From Mycobacterium sp. MS1601 (GTDB lineage: Bacteria; Actinomycetota; Actinomycetes; Mycobacteriales; Mycobacteriaceae), in assembly GCF_001984215.1 (NCBI RefSeq), contig NZ_CP019420.1, positions 1 to 64,000 of the forward strand: a stretch of 64,000 nucleotides of DNA. Reading direction: 5' to 3'. Positions 20,861 to 31,636 of this stretch are shown piece after piece; the first letter of the stretch is position 1, and each line of letters begins with the position of its first letter. The position numbers were made by a program, and so were the translations under genes. The notes beneath the pieces are model-generated. The model was not told the DNA's origin and did no database searches. It was given only the letters and a program-made list of their open reading frames with translations.

Positions 20861-22009
20861 ATGGTGAACCGGCGGGCGAGCACCTCGTCACGGAAACGAC
20901 GGGTGCTGACGGCGTCGTATGTGGGGTTGGCGGCCACGCTGGTTCTGGCTACCGGCTGCGCCCGGTTCGACGACGCCCAGTCGCAACCGTTCACCACACA
21001 GCCACAGCTCGCGCCGCCTCCGCCGTCCACACCTCCCCCGCCGCCACCCTTGCCTGCCAAGCCCTTTCCCAAGGAGTGCCCGGCGCCCGGCGTCATGCAG
21101 GGCTGCCTGGAGAGCACCAGCGGCCTGATCATGGGCCGTGACGGAAAGACGGCTCTGGTGGCCGAACGCACCACCGGCGTGGTGAAAGAGGTTTCGATCA
21201 GCGCCGAGCCCAAGGTGGTGTTGACCGTCCCGGTCGACGGCTCCGGCGACGGCGGGCTGCTCGACATCGTGAAGTCCCCCACCTACTCGCAGGACCGGCT
21301 GATGTATGCCTACGTCAGCACGGCTACCGACAACCGCGTGATCCGGATCGCCGACGGCGATGTGCCCAAGGAGATCCTGACGGGCATCCCGAAGGGCGCC
21401 ACAGGCAATACCGGCTCGTTGATCTTCACCAGTCCCACCACACTGCTGGTGCAGACCGGGGATGCCGGCAACCCCGCAATGGCCGCCGACCCCGCCTCAC
21501 TGGCGGGCAAGGTGCTGCGCATCGAGCAGCCCACCACGGTGGATCAGGCGCCGACCACCACCGCACTGTCCGGAATGGGCGCCGGCGGCGGCATGTGCAT
21601 CGACCCCGCCGACGGTGCGCTCTACATCACCGATCGCACCGCCACCGCGGACAGGTTGCAGCGCATCACCAAGGATTCGCAGACGTCGACTGTGTGGGAG
21701 TGGCCGGCCAAACCCGGGGTCGCCGGTTGTGCGGCCTTGGAGGGCACCGTGCTGGTGAACCTCGTCAACACCAAGCAGACCGTCGCAGTGCGGCTGGCGC
21801 AGGGCACCGGCGCTGTCACCGGCGAGCCGGAGGTGGTACGCCAGGACGAGCATGGTCATGCCTGGGCGTTGCAACTGTCCGGCGACGGAAACGTCTGGGC
21901 GGCAACGGTCAACAAGACCGAAGGTGATGCGGGGCGTCTGGACGACGTGGTGTTCCCGCTGTTCCCGCAGGGCGGCGGATTCCCGCGGACCAACGCAGAG
22001 GTCACCTAA
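20861..22009 (+). CDS. lppZ: Lipoprotein LppZ, glucose/sorbosone-dehydrogenase-like beta-propeller
   Basis: A 382-aa exported lipoprotein. The basic N-terminus and hydrophobic stretch end in the lipobox LATGC (cysteine near residue 33), then a Pro-rich linker leads to a six-bladed beta-propeller domain of the soluble quinoprotein glucose dehydrogenase type. Family signatures are GDGGLLDIVKSPTYSQDRLMY (read in parts) and LLVQTGDAGNPAMAADPASLAGKVLRI. M. tuberculosis LppZ is a known surface antigen. Whether it binds PQQ or has enzymatic activity is not known. Confidence 0.9.
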   Translation: MVNRRASTSSRKRRVLTASYVGLAATLVLATGCARFDDAQSQPFTTQPQLAPPPPSTPPPPPPLPAKPFPKECPAPGVMQGCLESTSGLIMGRDGKTALVAERTTGVVKEVSISAEPKVVLTVPVDGSGDGGLLDIVKSPTYSQDRLMYAYVSTATDNRVIRIADGDVPKEILTGIPKGATGNTGSLIFTSPTTLLVQTGDAGNPAMAADPASLAGKVLRIEQPTTVDQAPTTTALSGMGAGGGMCIDPADGALYITDRTATADRLQRITKDSQTSTVWEWPAKPGVAGCAALEGTVLVNLVNTKQTVAVRLAQGTGAVTGEPEVVRQDEHGHAWALQLSGDGNVWAATVNKTEGDAGRLDDVVFPLFPQGGGFPRTNAEVT

Positions 22010-22025
22010 CACTTAGCATGGGCGT

Positions 22026-22619
22026 GTGGCAGTCATCTCCCGCGGATTCGGCGCCCACAGGCGCGAATCGAAGCCCGAACTCCCGCCTGGTCAGTATCTG
22101 ACTACGGACTTCCCGGTGCTCTCGGCCGGCCCGACACCGGATATCGAACTGGCCGACTGGCAATTCGTGCTCGCCGACAGTTCCGGGCCGCTGCGCACCT
22201 GGTCGTGGGACGAATTCACCGCTCTGCCCGCCGAGGACGTCCATACCGACATCCACTGCGTCACGCGCTGGTCGAAGCTCGGAACCCGTTGGCGCGGTGT
22301 CACTCTGGATACCCTTTTCGCCGAGGTGGAGTCGTCCGACGACTACACGATGGTGCACTCGTACGGCGGCTACACCACCAATGTGCCCGTGGCCGACCTG
22401 CTCGACGGACAAGCCTGGCTGGCATACGAATTCGACGGTGAACCGTTGGCGCCCGAGCACGGCGGCCCGGTCCGACTCCTGGTACCGCACCTGTACTTCT
22501 GGAAGAGCGCCAAGTGGGCGCGCGGCATCGTCATGCACGCCGACGACGATCCGGGGTTCTGGGAGCAGAACGGATACCACACCTACGGCGACCCGTGGCA
22601 GGAGCAGCGCTACTGGTGA
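22026..22619 (+). CDS. Sulfite-oxidase-like molybdopterin oxidoreductase
   Basis: A 197-aa soluble protein consisting of one oxidoreductase molybdopterin-binding (SUOX/YedY-type) domain. The probable Mo-coordinating cysteine is C78 in DIHCVTRWSKLG, and the pterin-binding HGGPVRLLVPHLYFWKSAKW segment follows. There is no Tat signal peptide and no dimerisation domain, so it should act in the cytoplasm. It is coupled to a flavin reductase gene by a GTGA overlap, which suggests that the reductase passes electrons to or from this centre. The start is a GTG at 22026. Confidence 0.87.
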   Translation: MAVISRGFGAHRRESKPELPPGQYLTTDFPVLSAGPTPDIELADWQFVLADSSGPLRTWSWDEFTALPAEDVHTDIHCVTRWSKLGTRWRGVTLDTLFAEVESSDDYTMVHSYGGYTTNVPVADLLDGQAWLAYEFDGEPLAPEHGGPVRLLVPHLYFWKSAKWARGIVMHADDDPGFWEQNGYHTYGDPWQEQRYW

Positions 22620-23305
22620 ACACCACGTGGTACACCGCTACCATTACCGCCGCTCACATGGCCACTCCGGAGGGCAGGGTGATCACGCTCGACGTGCCGG
22701 GTTGGCCGGGAAGCCTGGCCGGACAACACGTCGACATCAGACTGACCGCCGAGGACGGCTACCAGGCGGTACGGTCATACTCGCTGGCCTCCTACGGGCC
22801 GTCGCAGCAGATGGAGTTGGCCGTCGACCGGCTTCCCGACGGAGAGGTGTCTCCGTATCTGGTGGACGACGCCAGACCGGGTGACCAGTTGGAAGTCAAA
22901 GGGCCCATCGGCGGTTACTTTGTTTGGCGCCCAACACAATCCGAACCGATTCAACTGATCGCTGGAGGATCCGGAGTGGTGCCGCTGATGGCGATGATCC
23001 GTGCCCATCGAGATTCGGGTAACTCCGCGGAGATGCGCTTGCTGTACTCGGTGCGCAATGCGGCGCACGCCTACTTCGCCGAGGAACTCGCCGCCACCAC
23101 TGACCTTCGCCTGCACTGGCAGTACACCGCGACGGCCGGCCGTGTCAACGCGGATGTGCTGGCGGCCCGTACCATTTCCGCCGAGCTGGAGCCCACGGTG
23201 TATGTCTGCGGTTCAAACGGTTTCGTGGAACTGGTGGCGACGCTGTTGGTGCGGGGCGGACATGATCCCAGGCGTATCCGCACCGAACGCTACGGCGGTG
23301 CGTAA
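22616..23305 (+). CDS. FAD/NAD(P)-binding ferredoxin-reductase-type protein
   Basis: A 229-aa flavin reductase of the FNR superfamily. Residues 1-100 form the FAD barrel with the RSYSLAS motif (RxYS), followed by an NAD(P)-binding lobe with GGSGVVPLMAMIR and YVCGSNGFVE. No 2Fe-2S domain is attached, unlike many oxygenase reductases. The GTG start overlaps the stop of the molybdopterin protein, so the two are presumably one electron-transfer unit. Confidence 0.88.
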   Translation: MNTTWYTATITAAHMATPEGRVITLDVPGWPGSLAGQHVDIRLTAEDGYQAVRSYSLASYGPSQQMELAVDRLPDGEVSPYLVDDARPGDQLEVKGPIGGYFVWRPTQSEPIQLIAGGSGVVPLMAMIRAHRDSGNSAEMRLLYSVRNAAHAYFAEELAATTDLRLHWQYTATAGRVNADVLAARTISAELEPTVYVCGSNGFVELVATLLVRGGHDPRRIRTERYGGA

Positions 23306-23519
23306 CCCCGCAGCATCGGATCGACACCGTTGTCGCTTGTCACCGGGTTCAGCCGCGGTGATACCCATGATGGTGTGTGCGGGCACCGCCTGGTCGGCCT
23401 GCGGCTGAATCAGCGGGGAGCCAAAGGCGATCTGCCCGCCTCTGTGCGACAACGGTGCAACAATCGAAGTGGTTGTCGGGCAACGACTTTTGTCGGTGGC
23501 GGCTTGTAGTGTCGGTGGC

Positions 23520-24997
23520 ATGTTCGATGTCCTGCCGACGCAGATCACGCAGTTACGCGGTAGCGGTGACGGTGCCGCCTGCGTCGACGCCGCCGTCGGC
23601 TGGGCCCGTGTCTGTGCCGCCGCCGAAGCGCAACGGTTGTCGGCGATCGCCGAATTCGCCGTCGCCTTTTTGACGTCGGTCGACGAGGACATGTCACTGT
23701 GGGCGGTCGACGAAGAAGATGATGTGGTCGCCCAGATCGGCCTCGCGTTCTCAGTGTCCCCACGCTGGGCCATGGGCGACCTCGAGATCGGCGCCGCGAT
23801 GCGGGATCGCTTCCCCAAACTCGCGGCCCTGTTCCTTCGCGGTGAGATCACCGCAGGCCTGGACTGTCGTATTACAAGTTGAAGAACGCGGTGGACCTGT
23901 TCGTCGATCGCCATACCGACGCCGCCTCCAGGATCACCACCGTCGCGATCCGGATGACCAGCCCCGGCGCCGCCCTGCTCATGGGCCGGCTGCGGCGGAT
24001 GGCCAAAACCGTGTGCACCAATGATCCCCGCACTCTGGATCAACGCATGTCCGATGCCGCCGAAGCACTGGCGGCCGACTCCAACCGACTCAAGTGTTTG
24101 TGCGGGTCCCCGACCTGTCCCGCCGCCGCCGACGACGAAGTGGGGTCGCGGTTCGTCATCCACGTCTACGCCGAAGCCGCCGCCTTGACCGCCGAACCCG
24201 ACACCCTCATCCTCGGCGAGAAACCCGACACAGCGGCTCCGCCTGCCCCGGAATCTGCGGCGGCGTCCACCCCTGACGAACCCGGCGACGACGCTACCGA
24301 CCAGTCCGACGATGACTCCGGCACTGCTGATCCGAGCACGTCGCGACAGAACCCGCAAATGAACCGCCCGCCACCGAAACCCCCACGCCCGCAGCCCCAT
24401 CGCCGGCGACCCCAGCCGCCGGGACCATCCCCGGCTTCGGCATCGTGCCAAGCGCGCTGATGGCCGCACTGCTCGCCAAGGGTGCGAAGGTCAACCACCT
24501 CAAGCCACCACCCATCCTTCGCGAGGACGGCTATCGCATCCCCGAGGCGCTGCGGGAGTGGCTCAAAGCCCGCGACCTGCACTGCCGCGCCGGAGGCTGC
24601 AGCCGGCCGATCGAGTTCTGCGATCTGGATCATACGATCGCCTGGGATGTCGGCGGCCCCACCCACGCCTCAGATCTCAAGGGCTACTGCCGTTTTCATC
24701 ATCTGCTCAAAAACTTTTCACCCTGGCTGGTCCGACAGCCAGACCGCAGACGGTACCGTCACGATCACCACACCCACCGGTCACACCTACACCAGCAGGC
24801 TGTACTTCCCGGGCGTCGACACCACCTCGGCACCCGTCCAACGCGGCAGCCCCCGCAAAACCCACGGGGACAACCGCACGGCCAAGATGCCGAAGCGAAA
24901 ACGCCCCAAGGCCAAAGACCGCGCCCACCGCATCGCCGCAAAGCGCGCGCTCAACGACGCCTACGTCGCCGAACGCAACCAGCCTCCCGACTTCTAG
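23520..24997 (+). pseudogene. Decayed 13E12/DUF222 HNH-endonuclease gene
   Basis: Pieces of one DUF222-HNH protein (the REP13E12 family) lie in several frames. ATG 23520 opens an N-terminal part that ends early at 23882. The next part, KLKNAVDLFVDRHTDA to about 24345, follows in another frame, with roughly 40-60 residues seemingly missing. A third frame carries GFGIVPSALMAALLAKGAKV and the HNH motif CRAGGCSRPIEFCDLDHTIA, then GYCRFHHLLK. At 24707-24711 an A5 tract shifts the frame again and the C-terminus WSDSQTADGTVTIT to NQPPDF completes it. At least three frameshifts plus a deletion rule out a functional product. Confidence 0.88.
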
Positions 24998-26502
24998 CTG
25001 ACGCCGCAGGCGGCCATGACCAGCTCCCGCACGCGGGCGGCATCAGCCTGCCCCTTGGTGGCCTTCATCACCTGGCCGACGATGGCGCCGGCGGCCTGCA
25101 CCTTGCCGCCGCGGATCTTTTCGGCGATGTCGGGGTTGGCGGCCAAAGCCTCGTCGACAGCGGCCTGGATCAGCGAGTCGTCGCGGACCAGAGCGAGTCC
25201 ACGCGCGGTCATGACGGCCTCGGGTTCGCCTTCACCGGCCAGCACCCCCTCGACCACCTGGCGGGCCAGCTTGTTGGACAGTTTGCCGTCGTCGATCAGC
25301 TTGACCACCTCGGCCACCTGCGCCGGGGTGATCGGGAGTTCGGCGACGTCGCGGCCACTCTCGTTGGCCTTCTGCACCAGGAAGTTTCCCCACCAGGCAC
25401 GGGCAGATTCACTGGCGGCACCGGCGGCCACCGTCGCGGTCACCAGGTCGACGACGCCGTTGTTGACCAAGTCACGCATCACCTCGTCTGAGACACCCCA
25501 CTCGTCCTGGATTCGCTTGCGCGCCAACCAGGGCAACTCGGGGATGGTGCCGCGCAGCCGCTCCACCAACTCAGCACTGGGTGCCACCGGCTCCAGGTCG
25601 GGCTCGGGGAAGTAGCGGTAGTCCTCGGCAGTCTCCTTGGCGCGGCCGGGGCTGGTGTATCCGTCCTCGTGGAAGTGCCGGGTCTCCTGGGTGATGGTGC
25701 CGCCGGACTCCAGTACCGCGGCCTGCCTGCGCATCTCGTAGCGGACGGCCACCTCGACGCTCTTGAGCGAGTTGACGTTCTTGGTCTCGGTGCGGGTACC
25801 GAATTCCTTGGTGCCCTTGGGTTTCAACGAAACGTTGGCATCGCAGCGCATGGAGCCCTGGTCCATCCGCACATCGGAGACGTCCAGTCCGCTCAGCAGA
25901 TCACGCAACGCGGTGACGTAGGCGCGGGCGATCTCGGGTGCCCGCTCGCCGGTTTCCTCGATGGGCTTGGTGACGATCTCGATCAGCGGCACGCCGGCGC
26001 GGTTGAAGTCGGCCAGCGAAGTGGTGGCACCGGCGATGCGACCGGTATCGCTGCCCAGGTGAGTCAGCTTGCCGGTGTCCTCTTCCATGTGGGCACGTTC
26101 GATGTCGACGCGCCAGGTGGTGCCGTCATCAAGCGGTACGTCCAGGTAACCGCTGACCGCGATGGGCTCGTCGTACTGGCTGATCTGGTAGTTCTTCGGC
26201 TGATCCGGATAGAAGTAGTTCTTGCGGGCGAAGCGGCCCCACGGCGCGATGTCGCAGTTGAGGGCCAGCCCGATCCGGATGGCGGACTCCACGGCGGCCT
26301 CGTTGAGCACCGGCAACGCCCCCGGCATGCCCAGGCACACCGGGCACACCTGGGTGTTGGGCTCGGCGCCGAAGGTGGTGGCGCACGGGCAGAACATCTT
26401 GGTCGCGGTGGACAGCTCGACGTGCACCTCGAGGCCGAGTACGGGGTCGTACTTGGCGATCACCTCGTCGTAGTCGAGCAGTTCAGCGGAAGCGACAGTC
26501 AT
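24994..26502 (-). CDS. gatB: Asp/Glu-tRNA amidotransferase subunit B
   Basis: The 502-aa kinase/tRNA-binding subunit of GatCAB, which phosphorylates Glu-tRNA(Gln) or Asp-tRNA(Asn) and amidates it with ammonia from GatA. The sequence is complete: [19 protein letters not shown] (first zinc-ligand cysteines), [13 protein letters not shown], and a C-terminal YqeY/GatB-tail domain. It is separated from gatCA by pfkA but lies on the same strand 24 bases from it. Confidence 0.97.
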   Translation of the reverse strand: MTVASAELLDYDEVIAKYDPVLGLEVHVELSTATKMFCPCATTFGAEPNTQVCPVCLGMPGALPVLNEAAVESAIRIGLALNCDIAPWGRFARKNYFYPDQPKNYQISQYDEPIAVSGYLDVPLDDGTTWRVDIERAHMEEDTGKLTHLGSDTGRIAGATTSLADFNRAGVPLIEIVTKPIEETGERAPEIARAYVTALRDLLSGLDVSDVRMDQGSMRCDANVSLKPKGTKEFGTRTETKNVNSLKSVEVAVRYEMRRQAAVLESGGTITQETRHFHEDGYTSPGRAKETAEDYRYFPEPDLEPVAPSAELVERLRGTIPELPWLARKRIQDEWGVSDEVMRDLVNNGVVDLVTATVAAGAASESARAWWGNFLVQKANESGRDVAELPITPAQVAEVVKLIDDGKLSNKLARQVVEGVLAGEGEPEAVMTARGLALVRDDSLIQAAVDEALAANPDIAEKIRGGKVQAAGAIVGQVMKATKGQADAARVRELVMAACGVS

Positions 26503-26526
26503 GCGTCGATCCTAATGGTGCGGCTG

Positions 26527-27558
26527 TCAGCCGAAGAACGCCGCCGCGTCGTCGTAGCGGCTCTGCGGCACCAGCTTGAGCTGCTTGGTGGCATCGGCCA
26601 GCGGCACCCGACCGATGTCCTGCCCGCGCAGCGACACCATCATCCCGTACTCACCCGCGTGCGCCGCGTCGGCGGCGTTGACACCGAAGCGGGTGGCCAG
26701 CACCCGGTCGTACGGGGTTGGTGTGCCACCGCGCTGCACATGTCCGAGCACCGTGGTCCGCACCTCTTTGCTCATCCGCTTCTCGATCTCGACCGCCAGC
26801 TGCGCGGCGACACCGGTGAAGCGCTGATGCCCGAATTCGTCGATGCCGCCGTCACGCAGCAGCATCGATCCCTCGGCGGGCTTGGCACCTTCGGCCACCA
26901 CACAGATGAAATGCGAATCTCCGCGCTGGAACCGGCGTTTCACCAACCGGCAGACCTCCTCGACGTCGAAGGGCTGCTCGGGTATCAACGTCATGTGTGC
27001 GCCGGAGGCCAGGCCCGCGTTCAGCGCGATCCAGCCTGCGTGCCGACCCATGACCTCCACCAGCATCACCCGCTGGTGGGACTCGGCGGTGCTGTGCAAC
27101 CGGTCGATGGCCTCGGTGGCGATGGTGAGCGCGGTGTCATGCCCGAATGTCACGTCGGTGCAGTCGATGTCATTGTCGATGGTCTTGGGCACCCCGACCA
27201 CCGGCACACCCTCGTCGGACAGCCAGCTGGCGGCCGTCAGCGTGCCTTCACCGCCGATCGGGATCAGGACGTCGATGCCGTTGTCCTCGAGTGTCTGCTT
27301 GATCTGGTCGAGACCGGCGCGCAGCTTGTCCGGATTGGTGCGGGCGGTGCCCAACATGGTGCCGCCCTTGGCGAGCAGCCGGTCGTTGCGGTCATCATTG
27401 GCCAGCTGGATCCGGCGGTCTTCGAGCAGACCCCGCCAGCCGTCGAGAAAGCCGACCACCGACGAGCCGTATCGGGCATCGCTCGTCCGCACCACCGCCC
27501 GGATGACCGCGTTGAGTCCAGGACAGTCGCCGCCACCGGTCAGAACTCCAATACGCAT
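26527..27558 (-). CDS. pfkA: 6-phosphofructokinase
   Basis: Glycolytic enzyme of 343 aa that phosphorylates fructose 6-phosphate. The N-terminus [17 protein letters not shown], substrate loop [17 protein letters not shown] and GRHAGWIAL are all present. Glycine in GGEGT sits where pyrophosphate-dependent enzymes usually carry aspartate, so ATP is the expected donor. The ATG at 27558 gives the conserved N-terminus. It sits between gatA (17 bases upstream) and gatB, a mycobacterial arrangement that has no obvious functional reason. Confidence 0.96.
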   Translation of the reverse strand: MRIGVLTGGGDCPGLNAVIRAVVRTSDARYGSSVVGFLDGWRGLLEDRRIQLANDDRNDRLLAKGGTMLGTARTNPDKLRAGLDQIKQTLEDNGIDVLIPIGGEGTLTAASWLSDEGVPVVGVPKTIDNDIDCTDVTFGHDTALTIATEAIDRLHSTAESHQRVMLVEVMGRHAGWIALNAGLASGAHMTLIPEQPFDVEEVCRLVKRRFQRGDSHFICVVAEGAKPAEGSMLLRDGGIDEFGHQRFTGVAAQLAVEIEKRMSKEVRTTVLGHVQRGGTPTPYDRVLATRFGVNAADAAHAGEYGMMVSLRGQDIGRVPLADATKQLKLVPQSRYDDAAAFFG

Positions 27559-27575
27559 ACGCCTATCCTGCCCTC

Positions 27576-29060
27576 TCAGAGTGCGGTCGGCAGCACACCG
27601 CGGGCCGCTTCGTAGGCGGCACCGACGCGGTAGAGCCGGTCGTCGGCCAGCGCGGGCGCCATGATCTGCAACCCGACCGGCAGGTTGTCGTCCGGGGAGA
27701 GCCCCGACGGCACCGACATGCCGCAGTGCCCGGCCAGGTTCAGCGGCAGCGTGCACAGGTCGAACAGGTACATGGCCAGCGGATCGTCGACCTTCTCCCC
27801 CAGTGGGAACGCTGTGGTGGGAGTGGCAGGTGAGATCAGGACGTCCACCTTCTGGTATGCCTCGTCGAGATCGCGGGCGATCAGCGTGCGGACCTTCTGC
27901 GCCTGGTTGTAGTAGGCGTCGTAATACCCGGCCGACAGCGCGTAGGTGCCGATCATGATGCGGCGCTTGACTTCCGGTCCGAATCCGGCAGCACGGGTGA
28001 GTGCCATCACTTCTTCGGCACTGTGCGTGCCGTCGTCACCGACCCGCAGGCCGTACCGCATGGCATCGAAGCGTGCCAGGTTGGACGACACCTCGGAGGG
28101 AAGGATCAGGTAGTAGGCCGCCATCGAGTGATCGAAGTTGGGGCAGTCGACCTCACTGACCTCGGCGCCGAGAGCACCGAGCTGCTCCACGGCGGCGTTG
28201 AACGACGCCAGCACGCCCGACTGATACCCCTCGCCCTGGCGCAGTTGCTTGACCACACCGATCTTGACGCCCTTGAGGTCGCCGGAGGCACCGGCACGTG
28301 CGGCCGCCACCACGTCGGGCACCGCGGCGTTCACCGACGTGGAGTCACGCGGGTCGTGGCCGGCGATGACGGAGTGCAGCAGCGCGGTGTCGAGCACGGT
28401 GCGCGCACAGGGACCACCCTGATCCAGCGACGACGCGCAGGCCACCAGGCCGTACCGCGACACCGTGCCGTACGTCGGCTTGACACCCACGGTCGCGGTG
28501 AGCGCGGCAGGCTGACGGATCGAACCACCGGTGTCGGTGCCGATGGCCAGCGGCGCCTGGAAGGCGGCCAGCGCCGCGGCACTGCCGCCGCCGGAGCCGC
28601 CGGGCACCCGGTCGGTGTCCCACGGGTTGCGGGTGGGCCCGAACGCCGAGTTCTCCGTCGAGCTGCCCATGGCGAACTCGTCCATGTTGGTCTTGCCCAG
28701 GATCGGGATACCGGCGCCGCGGAGTTTGGCCGTCACGGTGGCGTCGTACGGCGACGTCCAGCCTTCGAGGATCTTGGACCCGCAGGTGGTGGGCATGTCG
28801 GTGGTGGTGAACACGTCTTTGAGTGCCAGCGGCACCCCGGCCAGCGCGGACGGCAATTGCTCGCCGGCGGCAACAGCCTTGTCGATCTCGGCGGCCGCGG
28901 CCAGCGCCTTGTCCGCGGCGACGTGCAGGAACGCGTGATAGCGCTCGTCGGTGGCCTGGATCTGGTCCAGGTGGGCCTGGGTGACTTCGGCCGAAGAGAA
29001 CTCCTTGGCGGCGATACCGTCGGCCAGCTCGGCGGCGGTACGGCGGATCAGGTCGGTCAC
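27576..29060 (-). CDS. gatA: Asp/Glu-tRNA amidotransferase subunit A
   Basis: Glutaminase subunit of 494 aa from the amidase-signature family. The Ser-cisSer-Lys triad is present: Lys in PLALKDVF, the Gly/Ser-rich core [20 protein letters not shown], and the nucleophile in [12 protein letters not shown]. It releases ammonia from glutamine for GatB. Its start codon overlaps the gatC stop by four bases (ATGA). Confidence 0.97.
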   Translation of the reverse strand: MTDLIRRTAAELADGIAAKEFSSAEVTQAHLDQIQATDERYHAFLHVAADKALAAAAEIDKAVAAGEQLPSALAGVPLALKDVFTTTDMPTTCGSKILEGWTSPYDATVTAKLRGAGIPILGKTNMDEFAMGSSTENSAFGPTRNPWDTDRVPGGSGGGSAAALAAFQAPLAIGTDTGGSIRQPAALTATVGVKPTYGTVSRYGLVACASSLDQGGPCARTVLDTALLHSVIAGHDPRDSTSVNAAVPDVVAAARAGASGDLKGVKIGVVKQLRQGEGYQSGVLASFNAAVEQLGALGAEVSEVDCPNFDHSMAAYYLILPSEVSSNLARFDAMRYGLRVGDDGTHSAEEVMALTRAAGFGPEVKRRIMIGTYALSAGYYDAYYNQAQKVRTLIARDLDEAYQKVDVLISPATPTTAFPLGEKVDDPLAMYLFDLCTLPLNLAGHCGMSVPSGLSPDDNLPVGLQIMAPALADDRLYRVGAAYEAARGVLPTAL

Positions 29061-29356
29061 TGGCTCTCCCCCAGGATCTGCGGGACGGCGAAGCGGCCGT
29101 CGACGGCGTTGGGCGCCTGGGCCAGCGCCTGGTCCTGACTGAGGCTGGGAGCCACGACATCGGCGCGGGTCACGTTGACTTCGGTCAGGGGGTTTCCGGT
29201 GGGCGCGACGTCGGTGACGTCGACCGCCTGGATACGGCTGACGTGCTCGAGGATCGCGTCGAGCTGACCGGAGAAGCTGTCCAGTTCGTCGTCGGTCAGC
29301 GCCAGTCGGGCCAGTCGGGCCAGATGGGCCACGTCATCTCGGGAGATCTGGGACAC
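29057..29356 (-). CDS. gatC: Asp/Glu-tRNA amidotransferase subunit C
   Basis: Small stabilising subunit, 99 aa, starting with GTG at 29356 ([20 protein letters not shown]). The N-terminal helix pair and C-terminal strap ([11 protein letters not shown]) are typical for GatC, which wraps around GatA. It is first in the gatC-gatA-pfkA-gatB series. Confidence 0.95.
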   Translation of the reverse strand: MSQISRDDVAHLARLARLALTDDELDSFSGQLDAILEHVSRIQAVDVTDVAPTGNPLTEVNVTRADVVAPSLSQDQALAQAPNAVDGRFAVPQILGESQ

Positions 29357-29437
29357 GAGTGACCAGCCTACAGATGCAAAAGGCGCCGACCTGCGCCCGG
29401 AGTGCTGGGCTGCTGAGCCTGTGCGACAGTGTTGCGC

Positions 29438-30094
29438 GTGCCTTCGTATCTGCTGCGGGTCCAGCTGGACGATCGACCGGGCAGCCTCGGCTCTCTTGCC
29501 GTAGCTCTCGGGTCGGTGGGCGCTGACATCCTGTCCCTTGACGTCGTCGAACGCACCTCGGGCTATGCCATCGACGATCTGGTGGTCGACCTGCCGCCCG
29601 GTGCCATGCCGGACATGCTGATCACGGCCGCCGAGCGGCTCGAAGGAGTGCGGGTGGACAGCATCCGGCCGCACACCGGGTTGCTGGAGGCGCACCGCGA
29701 ACTCGAGCTCATCGATCACATCGCCGCGGCCGATCGATCCGACAAACTCCAGGTGCTGGCCGACGAGGCGCCCCGAGTGCTGCGGGTGGGCTGGTGCACC
29801 GTGGCGCGGCGCAGCGAGGCCGGTATCGAGCGCGTGGTGGGCAGTCCGGCCGCCCCGGAAACGCAGGCGCAATCGGCACCCTGGTTGCCGCTGGACCAGG
29901 CAAGAGTTCTGGACGGCACCGCCGACTGGGTGCCGCAGGTGTGGCGCGACATGGATACAACCCTGGCTGCCGCGCCCCTGGGCGACTCGAACGTCGCCGT
30001 CATGCTCGGCCGCCCGGGTGGGCCCGAGTTCCGACCGTCCGAAGTGGCCCGGTTGGGTTATCTGGCCGGGATCGTCGCGACCATCCTGCGCTGA
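29438..30094 (+). CDS. ACT-domain protein
   Basis: A 218-aa protein orthologous to Rv3013. The N-terminal ACT domain ([21 protein letters not shown] and [21 protein letters not shown]) suggests amino-acid or small-ligand binding. The C-terminal half is conserved among mycobacteria and resembles a GAF-like region ([23 protein letters not shown]). No enzyme domain is present. GTG at 29438 matches the orthologue's start. It is divergent from gatC. Confidence 0.88.
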   Translation: MPSYLLRVQLDDRPGSLGSLAVALGSVGADILSLDVVERTSGYAIDDLVVDLPPGAMPDMLITAAERLEGVRVDSIRPHTGLLEAHRELELIDHIAAADRSDKLQVLADEAPRVLRVGWCTVARRSEAGIERVVGSPAAPETQAQSAPWLPLDQARVLDGTADWVPQVWRDMDTTLAAAPLGDSNVAVMLGRPGGPEFRPSEVARLGYLAGIVATILR

Positions 30095-30095
30095 C

Positions 30096-30797
30096 CTACT
30101 CGCGGTTGGATCCTGTCGAGTTGGCGTCGTCGAGCAGCCGGCGCAGCAGGTCCTGCGGGTCACCCGGGCCCAGCAGCCGGGGCTTCGGCGCCTCCGAGGG
30201 CTGCTCAGGCTCAGGTACCGCCGCACCGGCGGCGGGTGGCGGTGGTGGTGGCGCCACCGGCGGTGGTGGCGGGGGTGCGACGGCGGAGCCAGTCACGAAG
30301 GCGAGTTTGTGTTGCAGTCGCGAAATGGCATCGGCGCGGACGACACGCCGCTGCTCATCCGGATCGTCATTGCCGTCAAAGCAGTTCACCGGCGCGCTCT
30401 GCGCCACGGCGAGCGCCTCTCGATAGCCCCGGATGGCCCCGTCGCGGTTTCCGTCACGAAACCCCAAGTCCCCCAACGTCTCCCGCACCAACACCAGGTT
30501 GACCCGCACCGGACAGGAGTCGGCGCGGCGCAACGCTTCGGCGAAATGGCGCTCGGCGTCGGGCAATCGCCCGGCCAGGGCATCGGCGGCACCCGCGGCG
30601 TAGGCGGTGGTGCCGGGCTCGATGATGTCGACCATCTGCAGCCACGACACATCGGAATCCAGGGCGTCGATATCGTGGCTGCCGAAGTTCGAGCGCGCCG
30701 AGTCCCCGAGCACCACCACGCTGATCATCTTGAGGCTGAGCAGCAACACCACCACGCAGACCGGCACCGAATACAGATAGAGGCGTTTCCGGCTCAT
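30096..30797 (-). CDS. Membrane-anchored TPR-like protein of the moxR cluster
   Basis: A 233-aa protein: one N-terminal membrane anchor ([20 protein letters not shown]), then a helical region with TPR character ([42 protein letters not shown], given here only as a position guide near residues 73-113), a proline-rich linker of [14 protein letters not shown], and an acidic/basic tail. It is the last gene of the moxR-DUF58-VWA operon, where TPR proteins such as BatC/BatE commonly occur. It overlaps the preceding VWA gene by four bases. Confidence 0.8.
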   Translation of the reverse strand: MSRKRLYLYSVPVCVVVLLLSLKMISVVVLGDSARSNFGSHDIDALDSDVSWLQMVDIIEPGTTAYAAGAADALAGRLPDAERHFAEALRRADSCPVRVNLVLVRETLGDLGFRDGNRDGAIRGYREALAVAQSAPVNCFDGNDDPDEQRRVVRADAISRLQHKLAFVTGSAVAPPPPPPVAPPPPPPAAGAAVPEPEQPSEAPKPRLLGPGDPQDLLRRLLDDANSTGSNRE

Positions 30798-31636
30798 AGC
30801 CGCAGTCGATTCTTGTGGTATTCGCGCAGCGTCGCAGCGATCTCGGCCAGCAACAGAGCCGAGGCCAACAGCGCCAGCAGCCAATAGAACTCGTACCGAT
30901 CGGCCACGTGCACCGGCTCTGCCGTCCCCTGCGCCTCGACCGGCGGCAACACCTCACCCAGGGGCACCCCGAGCTGATCGGCGATCGACTGCAGCCTGGC
31001 CGGGTCGGAGGGCTCGTAAGCGAACACCGCGCCGCCGGCGACGGAGCCGGGCGCCATGTCGAACGACCCTCGCGACACCAGTGATTCCGGGTCGCCGGTG
31101 CCGAAGTAGAACACCAGGTTGGATGCACCCGGGTACTCGCCTGCGGCCGCGTCGACCTTGGTGCGCAGCACATCTCGGGCAGCGAACGCGTTGACCTGCA
31201 GTGCCGGATCCGGGATGTCTGTCAGGTACGGCGACAGACCGCTGATCACCGACCGCAGGCTCGTCACATCGTCGGAAAGCGGCCAGTCCATGGTGGCGCG
31301 GGTGGCGAAGGAGATCAGCGCGATGCGGGCACCGGGATAGGCGTCGATCACACCGTCGATGTCAGCACGCATGTCGGCCACGGGTGCGCCGGCCGACCGA
31401 TCGACCACCAGGAAGACGTTGGGCCCGGCCGCCTGCGAGGTGTCGGCGCTGACGTCGCGGCTGGCATCGATTCCGGGTCGGGCGGCCGCGCCCAACAACA
31501 GCAGCACGGCGGCGGTCACGCCGACCCAACGCAGAACTGACCGTCGACGCCGGTACAGCGCAAGCACTCTCAGGAGCACCAGGACGGCACCCAGCACCAG
31601 GAGCAACGTTGCAGAACCAACAGGGGTGAAGGTCAT
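30794..31636 (-). CDS. VWA-domain membrane protein (BatA/BatB-like)
   Basis: A 280-aa protein with two N-terminal membrane helices, a von Willebrand A-type domain (NVFLVVDRSAGAPVADMRAD, a degenerate MIDAS with Asp-x-Ser; ALISFATRATMDWPL) and a C-terminal membrane helix before a basic tail. Such proteins sit beside MoxR ATPases, which remodel or load metal into VWA partners. Overlaps of four bases with both neighbours mark one operon. Confidence 0.82.
   Translation of the reverse strand: MTFTPVGSATLLLVLGAVLVLLRVLALYRRRRSVLRWVGVTAAVLLLLGAAARPGIDASRDVSADTSQAAGPNVFLVVDRSAGAPVADMRADIDGVIDAYPGARIALISFATRATMDWPLSDDVTSLRSVISGLSPYLTDIPDPALQVNAFAARDVLRTKVDAAAGEYPGASNLVFYFGTGDPESLVSRGSFDMAPGSVAGGAVFAYEPSDPARLQSIADQLGVPLGEVLPPVEAQGTAEPVHVADRYEFYWLLALLASALLLAEIAATLREYHKNRLRL

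Noticed and set aside
23306..23519. Long minus-strand frame covering 23213-24469 as a gene
   Set aside because: It is the antisense of the 13E12 pseudogene and the flavin-reductase gene, with no domain.
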